Shown piece after piece: positions 13,282 through 23,584 of a stretch of 64,000 nucleotides of DNA. Every line of letters begins with the position of its first letter. The first letter of the stretch is position 1. Position numbers and translations under genes: made by a program. The DNA is from Agrostemma githago. Taxonomy: Eukaryota; Streptophyta; Magnoliopsida; Caryophyllales; Caryophyllaceae. The notes beneath the pieces are model-generated. The model ran no database searches and was not told where the DNA came from. It saw nothing but the letters and a program-made list of their open reading frames with translations. The stretch is taken from NCBI GenBank assembly GCA_958450325.1, contig OY288262.1, positions 8,227,142 through 8,291,141 on the forward strand. Reading direction: 5' to 3'.

Positions 13282-14348
13282 TTAGCTGATACGTTACTGA
13301 CCTTCAGCATCCTCAGGGTGAGACTCGAATAGAAATCGTTTGACTAGTACAATACACGTTTTAGTTTTATGGTTCATGCATAACCCCATATTTTCCCGGA
13401 CCGGTACTGGTGACCGACGTCCCACTATACTATCGATGTAGTCCAAATTGGATATGTCGAAGGTGTCCATTAGCCGATTCGTATGGGTTTTACGGCATGT
13501 TCTAAGCTCAACTCGACTTAGGAAGTCCGCCCCGATTCTCGATAGGCTGTGTACACTGGTATAGACCCTTTCAGATTGACCGAGACTTAGAATTAGAGCA
13601 TACATGGTGTCGTTATACTGTTTCCATGACTACGTGCTACCTGATTTACAAGTCGTCTTTCAAAAACCGTCTTTTTTTTCAAAAATTGCATCCTTTTCAA
13701 AATATCTAATTTTCAAAACCCGGGACATATACCGAATTTATGATCCACGATTTTACTCAAAATAGCCTATTTTTAGCCGGTATTATGCCCATTTCAAAAC
13801 TCGAAAATATTTTCGAACTTTCAAACCCCCCCGGTCCGCCTATTCCGTTTTCTTTTTCGAAAATAAGGGCCGGACTCCTCTCCCCGATTTTACTCGGGCT
13901 TTCAAAAATCAATTTCAAAACCTTCCTCTTCTTAGGACTTCCCGTATTTAGCAGTGTCGGGTCGTGTCATAAGTCGTCAAGTCTTCTAGCGTCGAAACTC
14001 CGTCGATCTTATATCACGGATTTTCTCCCTATCCCAGTCCGCCTTATTATACTAAGGCAACGCCCACCTACGTAGGACATACTCCTACAAGGGTCGACCC
14101 GTCTACACAATCGAGTCTAGCAGTCTGGGGAATGTCTCACGTGAACCTCCTTTCAAACAGGGCCCAGCCCACACAGCTGGATCCTAAAGAAGGCCCACTA
14201 TTCATAAGTCATCCGTCTAGATGTCTTTTTCGAGTCGTTTCCTCTCTAGTTTCTCTTTTCCTTGCTCGGGATGTACTTTAGTTCTACGATTTGGGTTGGT
14301 CGCTGATTACGTGGTATTCTCACAGACAGGCCACCTCACACCCGAACC
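13282..14348 (+). other. Element A 5' leader, non-coding
   Basis: About 1.07 kb between the primer site and the gag ATG. A related leader occurs inverted in element B at 43282-44254. A 32-bp piece at about 13407-13438 reappears inverted at 21834-21865 inside the antisense ORF. Short ORFs here (for example 13740-14075) are not conserved in B. Confidence 0.7.
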
Positions 14349-15692
14349 ATGACTAAGGACTCAATTGATCAACTGAACACCGCGTTGGCCAAGATCCAAG
14401 AACAACTCGACCAAATCAGGGGCGACCAGATCGCCATTGTCACCCGGGTTAGTGCCATAGAACAGGACAAACCAAAGGGTGAAGATGAAGCTCATGGGCC
14501 TTTAGCCGAATTGACTAGCGCAGTCCTCAAACTGCAAGAGCAGGTCCACTTGTCGACCCACAACTCGATCCATACGGAGAATGCTCGAACCTATTCTCCC
14601 CTGACCGACCAACTGCCTGCTAACCTCAACTTGACAGGCCTCCCGATGTTCGACGGAACCGAAGACCCGGTATTACATATCCGGGCCTTCAAAGAGTTTA
14701 TGGCCCTAAAAGGAGTCAAGTCGGACATGTTCAAGCTCCTGTTTGCCTCCTCGCTAGAGAAGCACCCAAAAGCTTGGTTTTATAAGCTCGATGCCAAAAA
14801 ATACAAAACTTGGGACGATGTCGCAACGGAGTTCGCCCGAAACTATGCGGACAATGCGGAAATCCATACAACCATGCGTACTCTGGAGGTCATGGCCTAA
14901 GAACCAAAGGAGGGTTTCACCAAATACCTCCAAAGGTGGAGGGCCGAAAGTGTCAAGCTGGTCGACAAGCCCAGCGAAAAGGTATTAGTGGAGGCCTTTG
15001 TGAAAAACCTCCTCCCATCTTACCGGATCCATCTCCGGTACGCTATCATACCCAATTTCGCCACCTTAACCGAGATGGGTACAAGAATCGAAGACGATTT
15101 AAGGTTAGAGAGCCTTACTAAAGCCTCTACAAAGGGTTATCAAGGGGCCAGTTCATCTTCTGGCAAGCCCGCAACTACAAATGCGGCCCGAAGCATCTTC
15201 GACGAGGTTAATCTGTTAGACACCTCGACCAAAAAGAACACTCCAGCCCGAGTATTCACGGACATAGGGGCTACTTATGCCGACGCCTTACAAAGGCTAT
15301 CTTCTAAAGGCCTGATCCAACCCATAGGCCCAATGCCAGAGGTCCCTGTCGAGAAACGGTCCAAAAGCTACAACGCTCAAGCCTATTGCCGCTATCACCT
15401 GGGCAACGGGCATGACACCAAAAAATGCTGGAAGTTAAAGCATCTCATTCAAGATCTGATCGAGAGTGGGAAGATACCATTACCCAGCGATAAGCCCAGT
15501 AACAAAAACAACCCTCTTGCTACTCACGCCATTTTTACGGGAGAAATAATCGACTGTGCTCATCTCATTTCCCCTTTCATTCCCCAAATCAACGGGATAT
15601 GGAATGACGATGAGGACGATGTTTACTTGGCTAAAGGGGAGATTGTCCCCATCACCGTCGAAGAGATCCGAAAGGCCAAAACAAGGCCCTAG
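14349..15692 (+). pseudogene. gag: Element A gag, capsid-like protein with an internal stop
   Basis: Gag forms the particle that packages the retrotransposon RNA. The frame opens at an ATG with a coiled-coil-like N-terminus (residues about 1-60). A retrotrans_gag region follows, with FDGTEDPVLHIRAF and a later ARNYADNAEIHTTMRTLE stretch. A TAA at 14898-14900 breaks the frame, but translation in the same frame resumes immediately with typical gag sequence (TKYLQRWRAESVKL) and stays open to 15692. There is a C-terminal CRYHLGNGHDTKKCWKLK segment, a partial zinc-knuckle-like C..H..C. The stop looks like a CAA to TAA change. The downstream PR-RT frame is offset by one base, so a frameshift near 15683-15692 is needed to continue. 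Confidence 0.85.
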
Positions 15693-16000
15693 CCGGCGCC
15701 AATGTCATCGCAGCCGGACCTTCGGCCCCACAATCCGCCACTGAAACATCCAGGACGGACTCTATACTTGAAGAACCAAACACCGACACGGCCCTTGTCA
15801 AGCAACTGAAGAGGGTCCGAACTGATCTTACCATATGGCAGCTTCTGGTTAGCTCTCAAGAGCATCGAGCAGCACTCACCAAGGCTCTCGATGAAATCAA
15901 GGTAGACTCGCAGGTTACTCCCACTGAGATGGTAGCCACCATTCTGCCTCACCTCAAAGGCAAGTCCAAAGAAGAAGGCCCACCTATCACCTTCTCTTAG
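15683..16000 (+). pseudogene. Element A gag-pol linker segment
   Basis: In the pol frame the sequence from 15683 reads KALAGANVIAAGPSAP and later LTIWQLLVSSQEHRAALTKA, a tryptophan-containing helical segment that lies between gag and protease in many Tat-type polyproteins. A TAG at 15998-16000 ends it, and the same frame then continues into the protease. The segment is therefore part of a broken polyprotein rather than a separate gene. Its function is unknown to me. Confidence 0.65.
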
Positions 16001-18826
16001 TCCGATCTGCCACCATTTGGGACCACCCACAACCTGGCCCTATATATTACGGTGATCTGTCGGGGCAAATATCTACCTATGACCCTAATTGATGACGGGT
16101 CATCTGTGAATGTCCTTCCTTTAAGGACTGCAAAGGCACTCGGCATTACCGAGGCTGACTATCTTCCTACTGCACAAACTATCCAGGCTTTCGATGGAAG
16201 CCCAAAATCAGTTGCTGGGGCCGTCAAATTGACCATCATAACCGGCCCAATTGAAAAAGAGCTCGAATTCCAAGTAATCGATGTCACTTCATCTTTCAAT
16301 CTGTTACTTGGAAGGCCTTGGATCCACGCAGTCAAGGCCGTATCCTCCACTCTTCATAGAAAGGTCAAGTTACCTTTACAAGACGGGGTCATCACCCTTG
16401 AAGCTACTCCAATAGCCGTGTCAAGCTGCAACACGGCCGGTTCAATCGATCCACGGGGATTCAATTTTGTGGGAATGATCGATGAAGAGTATCTCTTCAG
16501 GCCCTATTTCACTACCAGCATCGACACAATGTTGCAAAACTTGGGCTACCTGCCGGGGGCTACTTCAAGACCCGGTCTCCCGGCTGGCAAGATCATCGAT
16601 GTCTTAAGCAATGAGGAGTCAAAATTCAGTTTGGGGTATGCCTTAACCCCAGAAAACGTGGTCCGGGCCGGCATCCAAAAGGCCTGCAACGTCCTCAAGG
16701 GGTCCTACAGCCCGAAACTGAACTTCGTCACTCCAGTGTTCGGAGCTGTCCAAACGGGTCTCTATCAGCCCACTATAACTTATCCTGAGGTCAATTTCAT
16801 CCCAGATGATATCTTTGCCCTCATCCAGGCTGAATCAAAAGAAGATTCAAACCAAGCTGAGCCCATGCTGGGGCTCCTGTTCGGGGAAAGCAAGATAATC
16901 CCAACCCCTAAGGAGGAATTAGTCAACCTGATCCTCCATAGCAACAAGTTCGATCCGACCAAGCTGATCTCTGAAGTGGGTGCCGACACTGGGAAGAGGG
17001 CTTGGAGAAAGACGATCAAGTGGACCGACAGCGAGGGTCGAGTCTACAAGCTCACTACCGGCGAAGGGGACATGCAAGGCGACGAGTCCGAATCCGAGTC
17101 AGAGTCAGAGTCAGAGTCGGAGTCTGAGTCTAAGTCTAGAGGGTCCAGTACTAGGGTCGAGTCTGTAACCCCTTTTCCTTCGATCATTCCTCTGGGAGCC
17201 TCGGAGTCTATCCCGAGAGCACTCCCTATACCGCCTCTGACCAGCGATCAGATGGCAGCTCTCTTTGAGCTATTTTCAAAACATTCTATCAATAATAACG
17301 ATAACCGTTCTGCTTACGACTTGTCTTATTTTCAAAACATTTTCAAAAACTTTATATGCAATGACATTGAGAAACCCGACGAACAGGTATCACTACCTCA
17401 GCATCTAGTCGAACAACTCGAACAAAGGGAGTCCCGAGATCCGGTGATCGAAGAAACCGATTCCATCAATGTAGGAACCCCTTTAGAGCCTCAGATGCTT
17501 AAGTTAGGTTTATCCCTAGACCCCGAGGAGAAACAACAATTCACGGAGCTCCTCCACGAATTCAAAGACGTCTTCGCATGGTCCTACAAGGACATGCCAG
17601 GAATAGACCGGGAGATAGCCAAACACCGTATACCTATCAAAGACGGGTGTAAACCGGTAAAGCAAAAACTCCGAAGAATGAGGCCCGAATGGTCTCTCAA
17701 GGTCAAAGAAGAAGTTGACAAGCAATTCAAAGCGGGCTTTATCCAAGTGTCTGAATATCCAGACTGGGTCGCAAATATCGTACCGGTACCCAAGAAAGAC
17801 GGAAAGGTACGAGTTTGTGTAGATTTCCGGGACCTTAATAAGGCCAGCCCGAAAGACAATTTCCCGTTACCACACATCGACATACTGGTGGACAATACGG
17901 CCGATCATGCCCTTCTATCCTTCATGGACGGGTATGCCGGATACAATCAAATCAAAATGGCGAAAGAAGACATGAGTAAGGCCACCTTCACTACACCTTG
18001 GGGGACTTACTGTTACACGGTTATGCCATTTGGGCTTATCAATGCGGGCGCCACTTATCAACGGACCGCCACTACCTTATTACATGACATGATGCATAAG
18101 AAAGTGGAAGTCTATGTGGACGATATGATCGTTAAGTCCAAAGAACGAAACAGGCATATTCCGGCCCTTAGAAAATTCTTCACCCGGCTACGCAAGTACA
18201 ACATGAGACTAAATCCTCAAAAATGCAGCTTTGGGGTAACGTCGGGCAAGTTATTGGGCCATATCGTCAGCCAGCGCGGCATCGAGGTTGACCCAGCCAA
18301 AATCAAGGCCATTACCGAGATGCGGCCGCCTAAAACCGAGAAGGAGATTAGGGGGTTTCTCGGGAAAGTCCAATACATCAGCAGGTTTATTTCGAAGCTA
18401 ACCATGTTATGTGAGCCCATTTTCAAGAAACTGAAGATAGGAGAACGAGTACTGTGGGACGACAAATGTCAAACAACTTTCGATAAGATCAAGAAGATTC
18501 TGTCATCTCCACCGGTATTAATGCCACCTCAGCACGGACTGCCCTTGTCGTTATACTTGACAACTACTGAGACGGCCATGGGGGCTATGCTAGCCCAGAC
18601 AGTCGACTCGGAAGAACGAGCCATTTACTACATCAGTAAAAAGTTCCTGGAGTACGAATGCAAGTACACGATGCTCGAAAAGACGTGCCTAGCTCTAGTT
18701 TGGGCCACTAAAACGCTCCGACATTACATGCTTAGTCACGAAGTGCACGTACTATCAAGAATGGATCCATCAAGTATCTGTTCGAGAAGCCCATCCTCAA
18801 TGGCAGGATATCTAGATGGACTTTAA
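16001..18826 (+). pseudogene. pol: Element A pol part 1: protease, reverse transcriptase, RNase H
   Basis: The aspartic protease motif LIDDGSSVNVLP is near the start (about 16085), with LLGRPWIHAVKA downstream. A Ser-Glu repeat linker follows at about 17080-17135. The reverse transcriptase has VCVDFRDLNKASPKDNFPLP (about 17815), MPFGLINAGATYQR and the catalytic VYVDDMIVKS (about 18112). The RNase H region begins with LYLTTTETAMGAMLAQ. The ORF ends in an unrelated tail because one base is missing near 18769; the correct frame resumes and overlaps the next segment. Comparison with the inverted element B shows the same domain order in one long frame. No start codon is implied, because this segment would be made as part of a polyprotein. 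Confidence 0.9.
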
Positions 18827-20304
18827 TGTTAGCTGAGTTCGACCTCAAGTTCGTACCGTTAAAAGCCATCAAAGGCCGGGTAGTAGCCGAGTTCCTCGCC
18901 GATAGTCCGGTACCTGAAGAGGGACATACCGATACTTGGGCCTTCCCAGATGAAGATATATTCCATACCGATACGGAGACATGGGATCTATATTTTGACG
19001 GGGCATCCAACTTTCGAGGATTTGGTGTCGGGATTTTACTAATCTCACCACAAGGGGAGCACACCCCGTTATCCATCAAGTTAGACTTCGACGTGACTAA
19101 TAACGCAGCCGAATACGAAGCATGCATTCACGGGTTGCAAGCCGCCGCTGATTTAGGAGTAACGAACCTCCGGGTCCACGGTGACTCATCATTAGTCATT
19201 AATCAAGCACTCCAGAAATGGAAAACTCGGAACGCAAATCTCGTAGCTTACCAAGCGCGAGTAAGGGTTCTCGAAAAGCAGTTTCAAAAGGTGGAGTACA
19301 TTTATCTACCTCGGGAAGAAAACTAGTTTGCAGATGCGCTATCCAAATTAGCATCTTTACTGAATATCCCGGAACATCTGACCAGCATGCCGATTTGCAT
19401 AGAAAGACGGTCCGAGCCGGCATATATCAACGCTATCCAAGACATCGAAATAACTGATCCAGAACCTTGGTACCAGGCTGTTCTAACCTACTTAACGTCG
19501 GGAGAATATCCTCCGGGATCTGAAAACCGGGCCAAGAAGGCCCTACGAAGATGGGCCACTCAGTTCGTCCACACGGACGATGGACAGTTGTACAAAAAGA
19601 CGACACAAGGGGCTTTACTCCTACGCATCGACAAAACGCAGGCCGAAAAGGTCATGGCCGAGGTACACGATGGCGAGAACGGCCCGCATATGAACGCCCA
19701 TATGCTAGCTCGAAAAATCGCAAGACTCGGGTACTACTGGAATAGCATGGAAACCGACTGTCAGTTATACGTCAAGCATTGTCACAACTGTCAGATTTTC
19801 GGCAACGTCCAACATATGCCGTTATCCCTATTATATACCATGACATCACCATGGCCATTTTCGACATGGGGAATGGATATAATCGGGAAGGTGAACCCTT
19901 CCGGGATGGGAGGTCACTGCTTCATTCTAGTGGCTATTGATTATTTTACTAAATGGGTCGAAGCCGAATCATATCGTGTCTTGAACGCCAAGCACGTGGC
20001 AAAATTTATCCAAGATAAAATTATATGCCGATACGGGATCCCACACGAATTCATTAGTGATCACGGGACCCATTTCCAAGCGGAAACCGCTACTTTGCTA
20101 GCGAAATATAAAATTCAAAGGCATACGTCATCGCCTTACCGTCCCCAAACAAATGGAGCCGTAGAGGCAGCTAACAAAACGATTGCCACCATACTTAAAA
20201 AGATGGCTGATAATTACCGGGATTGGCCCGACAAAATCCCTTTGCCTTATGGGGATACCGGACCTCAATCCGCACTGCAACCGGAGCAACACCGTACTAT
20301 CTGA
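18770..20304 (+). pseudogene. pol: Element A pol part 2: extra RNase H and integrase core
   Basis: After the frameshift the frame reads MLAEFDLKFVPLKAIKGRVVAE, then a second RNase H-like domain. That domain has WDLYFDGASNFRG, a later NNAAEYEA and VHGDSSLVINQ, which supply the expected acidic residues. This extra domain is typical of Tat elements. A TAG at 19324-19326 interrupts (it replaces a Gln codon compared with B). The frame continues to the integrase HHCC zinc finger (HDGENGPHMNAHML and HCHNCQIFG) and core (WGMDIIG, AIDYFTKWVEAE, FISDHGTHFQ and SPYRPQTNGAVEAANKT). One base is missing near 20238-20245, ending this frame at 20304. The cellular role would be removal of RNA from the hybrid and insertion of the DNA copy. 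Confidence 0.88.
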
Positions 20305-20717
20305 CGTATGGGATGGAGGCGGTCCAGCCCATCGAGCTTGAAGTGCCATCTTTGAGGATCCTACTCGAAAGTCAGGTGCCTGAAGCAGAGTGGGTCCAAG
20401 CCCGATATGACTCGTTGATTCTCTTGGACGAACGGCGATCCCGAGCCCTTAACAACATCCAAATATATCAAAAAAGGATAAAACGGGCTTTCAATAAAAG
20501 GGTTAGGCCCAGAAACATCAAAGAGGGCGATCTAGTCCTAAAATCTGTCCGGGCTTTGCTACCAGTCGACCCAAGGGGAAAATTCAAACCTAACTGGGCC
20601 GGACCATATCTAGTCAAGAAGGTTTTATCAGGAGGAGCCGTAATGCTGACACACTTGGATGGGAACGAATTCGTCAACCCAACCAACTTGGACCAGTTGA
20701 AGCGCTACTACCCCTAA
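20223..20717 (+). pseudogene. pol: Element A pol part 3: integrase C-terminus
   Basis: Continues the integrase in the next frame with FALWGYRTSIRTATGATPYY and RVRPRNIKEGDLVLKSV. A C-terminal domain ends FVNPTNLDQLKRYYP and a TAA at 20715. Element B encodes a nearly identical 245-residue segment (38888-39625, minus). The overlap with the previous segment marks the position of the single-base frameshift. Confidence 0.88.
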
Positions 20718-21064
20718 CCTTATCTCAATGTCATTTGCTAAAAGTTTATCTTTTTACAAATGTTTCAAAATTAAGCAAGTTAATAAATTAGGATTACTGA
20801 TCCTACTGTCGCACATCTCGAACTAATAGTCTTGATGTATTTCGAAAATTGCAAAATCTACGTTTGAACTACAGTTGGTTTGATTCCACTAATCATGGAT
20901 ACGTAGGCAACCCCTCAAAAGGGTACAACCACTGCAATAACGAAAAGACGGGAACGGTTTTCACTAATATGTCTTTTATTATTTCAAACAAATGCCTCAC
21001 GCAAAAATAAATCACAAAAAATCACAAAAATAGTAGTAATACTTAAATAATAAAATTTAGGAGA
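20718..21064. other. Element A spacer between convergent pol and antisense ORF
   Basis: This 347-bp spacer separates the 3' ends of two opposed genes. It contains GGATACGTAGGCAACCCCTC at about 20897, also present in the equivalent spacer of B (38661-38682, inverted). Conservation of a non-coding block between two diverged copies suggests a shared 3'-end or packaging role. Confidence 0.55.
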
Positions 21065-22960
21065 CTACTCGTACATTTTTCCCTTCCCCTTATCTTTCGG
21101 GTCGCGCGGATCCCGAGGCCGACGGGGTGGGGGCGAACGTTCCCTAATAACAAGTGGAACTTCCTTTGCTCGAACCCGCTTCTTCGACTTCGATTTCTCC
21201 GTCCTCTGCACCGGTTCGATCCGAGCCCGGATACGCTCGGGTAGTCTATCCCGAGGACCAAGTCGGTCCTTAGCTGCCAGTCTTGGACCAAGTCTCCTTT
21301 CTAAGTCCGTCTGGGGGCTCGTCTTCCCCCATCTACCTTTAGAGCTGGACCCTTTAGTCAAAGTCTTGGTCTTCCCTTTCTGGCCTGACATCAATCGGAC
21401 CATCGTAGCCGGGGTATCGCCATCATCAAAGAAGCCCCGATTATCCTTAGCCTGTTCTCGGCGCAGCAAGTCAAAGGCTTCGTCGGTCTTTAAAGCAGCA
21501 CGGGCTTTAGCAGAATCGGCCTGGGTCCACTTCGTATAGGAATCCGATACCCAGATCGAGGGAGAAGCTTTGGAAACGGGCCAGGTGTGCCGGGTATACC
21601 ATCTTTGCGCCCAAGTGTCACACATTACGTCCGTTAGCTGAGTAGGTTCACTCACGACCGCTTCAGTCTCCGGGATTCTTTGCGCCCGACCATATTGCCT
21701 AAGTATGCGATCGGGATAAAGATGAATTGGTCATGACATAGGTCCCGCGACATAGGTGAGACATTGACATATAGTGGGATCAGGATAAAGATGAATCGTT
21801 TGCCTAAAAGTGTGACATATGTCTCACCCTGAATCGATAGTATAGTGGGACGTCGGTCACCAGTATTGCCTAAGTATGCGATCGGGATAAAGATGAATCG
21901 TTTGCCTAAAAGATAGGATTAGCTGATAACGGGCCCTATCTCGCGGCTCTAACCCGGTCCAGACATAAATGGGCCACCAAGGTACGGTCCAACGGATCAA
22001 TGGGCCTCCATGGAAATAATAGCAGCTCGTCCCAGAATTTTTGGGTAGTAAGGCGAGAAAAGTCAACAGTCCGTCTTCTCGTCATCACCTGATTTGGGCG
22101 ATACCGGCTTACGTCTAGAGGAGGATCCAAGATCGATAGCCTCTCAAAAAGCCATAGATGAAAAGTCAAAATTGCAAAAAGTCAATATCGATTTTCAAAA
22201 AAAAAAAAATCGCAAAATCGCAAAAAAATGCAAAAACCGAGAAAATCGAGAAAAATCGCGGGAAAAATCGAAGACCGGAAAATCGGGAATTGAAAAAAAT
22301 CAAAAATTGCAAACATCGGAAAAAATCAGCCTACCTGTAGAAGACGGGTGCTACCGGTCAGCCTGATTAACGGATCCCTCCTACGATTATCTAAGCCTTG
22401 GATAATCTCCCCAGTAATCAGCCAAGCTGGGCTGTGCTCCGTCTCCATTTGATCCGCTACGGCAAGAAGTCTGACGTGGCCCATACAAGATAGCCAATCC
22501 ATATGACCTTCAAAAGCATAAACATGGAGCATACAAAAAGTGAAGGCCCTACGGCTATATACCGGCCTGACCCGAACGTCGTCTTGGTTCATAAATTTTT
22601 TAGCCAGGTCGATCAAGGAGACTGTATTTCCTTCCAGCATGCGGGACACCTCCATATGAGAAAGCCCTAAAAATTCTCTTAATTTCCTCCTTGGATCACG
22701 AACTGAAAAGGGGATAGCAGGGCGAAGAATAGGATTCCACCCTCCTACAGCAGCTATTTCCTCAGGAATGGGACAAACTTCGCCTCGAGGAAACCTAAAA
22801 ACATGATAAGTATCATCCCAATAAGATAGTGACGATCCACTTGCATCTGACGGATTGTGGATAACTGGGTAACGCCGTTCTGATTCAGAATAACTTTATC
22901 AGCATCTCGGAAAATTCGGGACCAATCTTGCAACATTCCGACTAATCGGTCAATTCCCAT
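21065..22960 (-). pseudogene. Element A antisense ORF (aORF), plant-mobile-domain/DUF7745-like, broken
   Basis: A gene opposite to gag-pol lies between pol and the 3' LTR, as reported for Tat elements. Exon 1 starts MGIDRLVGMLQDWSRIF at 22960. It continues with FRFPRGEVCP-like and LIDLAKKFMNQDDVRVRPVY blocks and a FCMLHVYAFEGHMDWLSCMG block that resembles plant mobile domain or DUF7745 proteins (family recalled, not searched). A CAG|GTAGGC donor at 22334 and a TTTTTGAG|AGG acceptor at 22143 define a 192-bp intron joining LLQ to RLSILDPPLD in frame. About 16 bp are missing in exon 1 relative to B (near 22805-22810), shifting the frame. Exon 2 is interrupted by a rearranged insert at about 21693-21912. 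The C-terminus is basic and Pro/Arg-rich (KKRVRAKEVPLVIRERSPPP). Probably non-functional. Confidence 0.7.
21693..21912. repeat. Rearranged insert with flanking duplication in A's aORF
   Basis: A segment starting TATTGCCTAAGTATGCGATC occurs at about 21693 and again at about 21864. Between the copies is DNA absent from B's aORF. It includes a 32-bp stretch (21834-21865) that is the exact reverse complement of about 13407-13438 in the element's own leader. The insert splits the block encoding HLYPDRILRQY. Confidence 0.75.
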
Positions 22961-23068
22961 GATAAATTTCTAAAAGAAGACTAAGTTTTTTTTTTTCAGA
23001 GCTTGTTTTTCTTTGAAGGAAGAAGGGAGGTTGTGAGAATTATGAATAAATTGTGAGCATGGAAGGGG

Positions 23069-23076
23069 TATTTATA
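23069..23076 (-). promoter_or_regulatory. TATA box of element A aORF
   Basis: The minus strand reads GCTATAAATACCCC about 110 bp upstream of the aORF ATG at 22960. Element B has TATATAT at the matching distance (about 120 bp) before its aORF. Position and conservation support a dedicated promoter. Confidence 0.6.
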
Positions 23077-23570
23077 GCATGAAATCGGATTCTCCTCCTC
23101 ACTTTGGGATTCCTAATCCCAAGGGATTTAGCATACAGGCCTTTTCCCTAGGATCTAGCTAAAACATCCCGAGCATTCCTATTCCTTCTCAGAGTCAAAA
23201 ATACTTTAATCCTTCAAAATTCTTCCATCCAAAAAATATTCAAAAAAAAAAAATCTTCCTCAAATTTTTATTCCCCAGCACGAGTCATTTCTCCTAAAAA
23301 TGTGTTACATGCAGACTTTGCATAAATCATTATACAGGACGACTCAAAGCAAAACCGTGCAATCAACTCCCCAGCGGCATAGACTTATACGACAAAGTCT
23401 GATTCCCCACGGAGTTATCGTCATCAACCCAAGTACATTTCTAGTCTTCGGCCGGCGGGCCCCCCACGCAGGTCTAACGGACCTTAAACGACCCGATCGG
23501 AAGTCTGCCAGGTTTTAATCTTTGATTGACCTGGTAGCTACTCTGACTTTCGCCTTGTCCAAGCCTCAGT

Positions 23571-23584
23571 CAGAGTGGGGGCTC
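23571..23584 (+). other. Element A polypurine tract
   Basis: CAGAGTGGGGGCTC directly precedes the LTR start TGTAGACACCC. B has the same tract, inverted, at 35968-35981. It is the expected plus-strand priming site. Confidence 0.8.
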
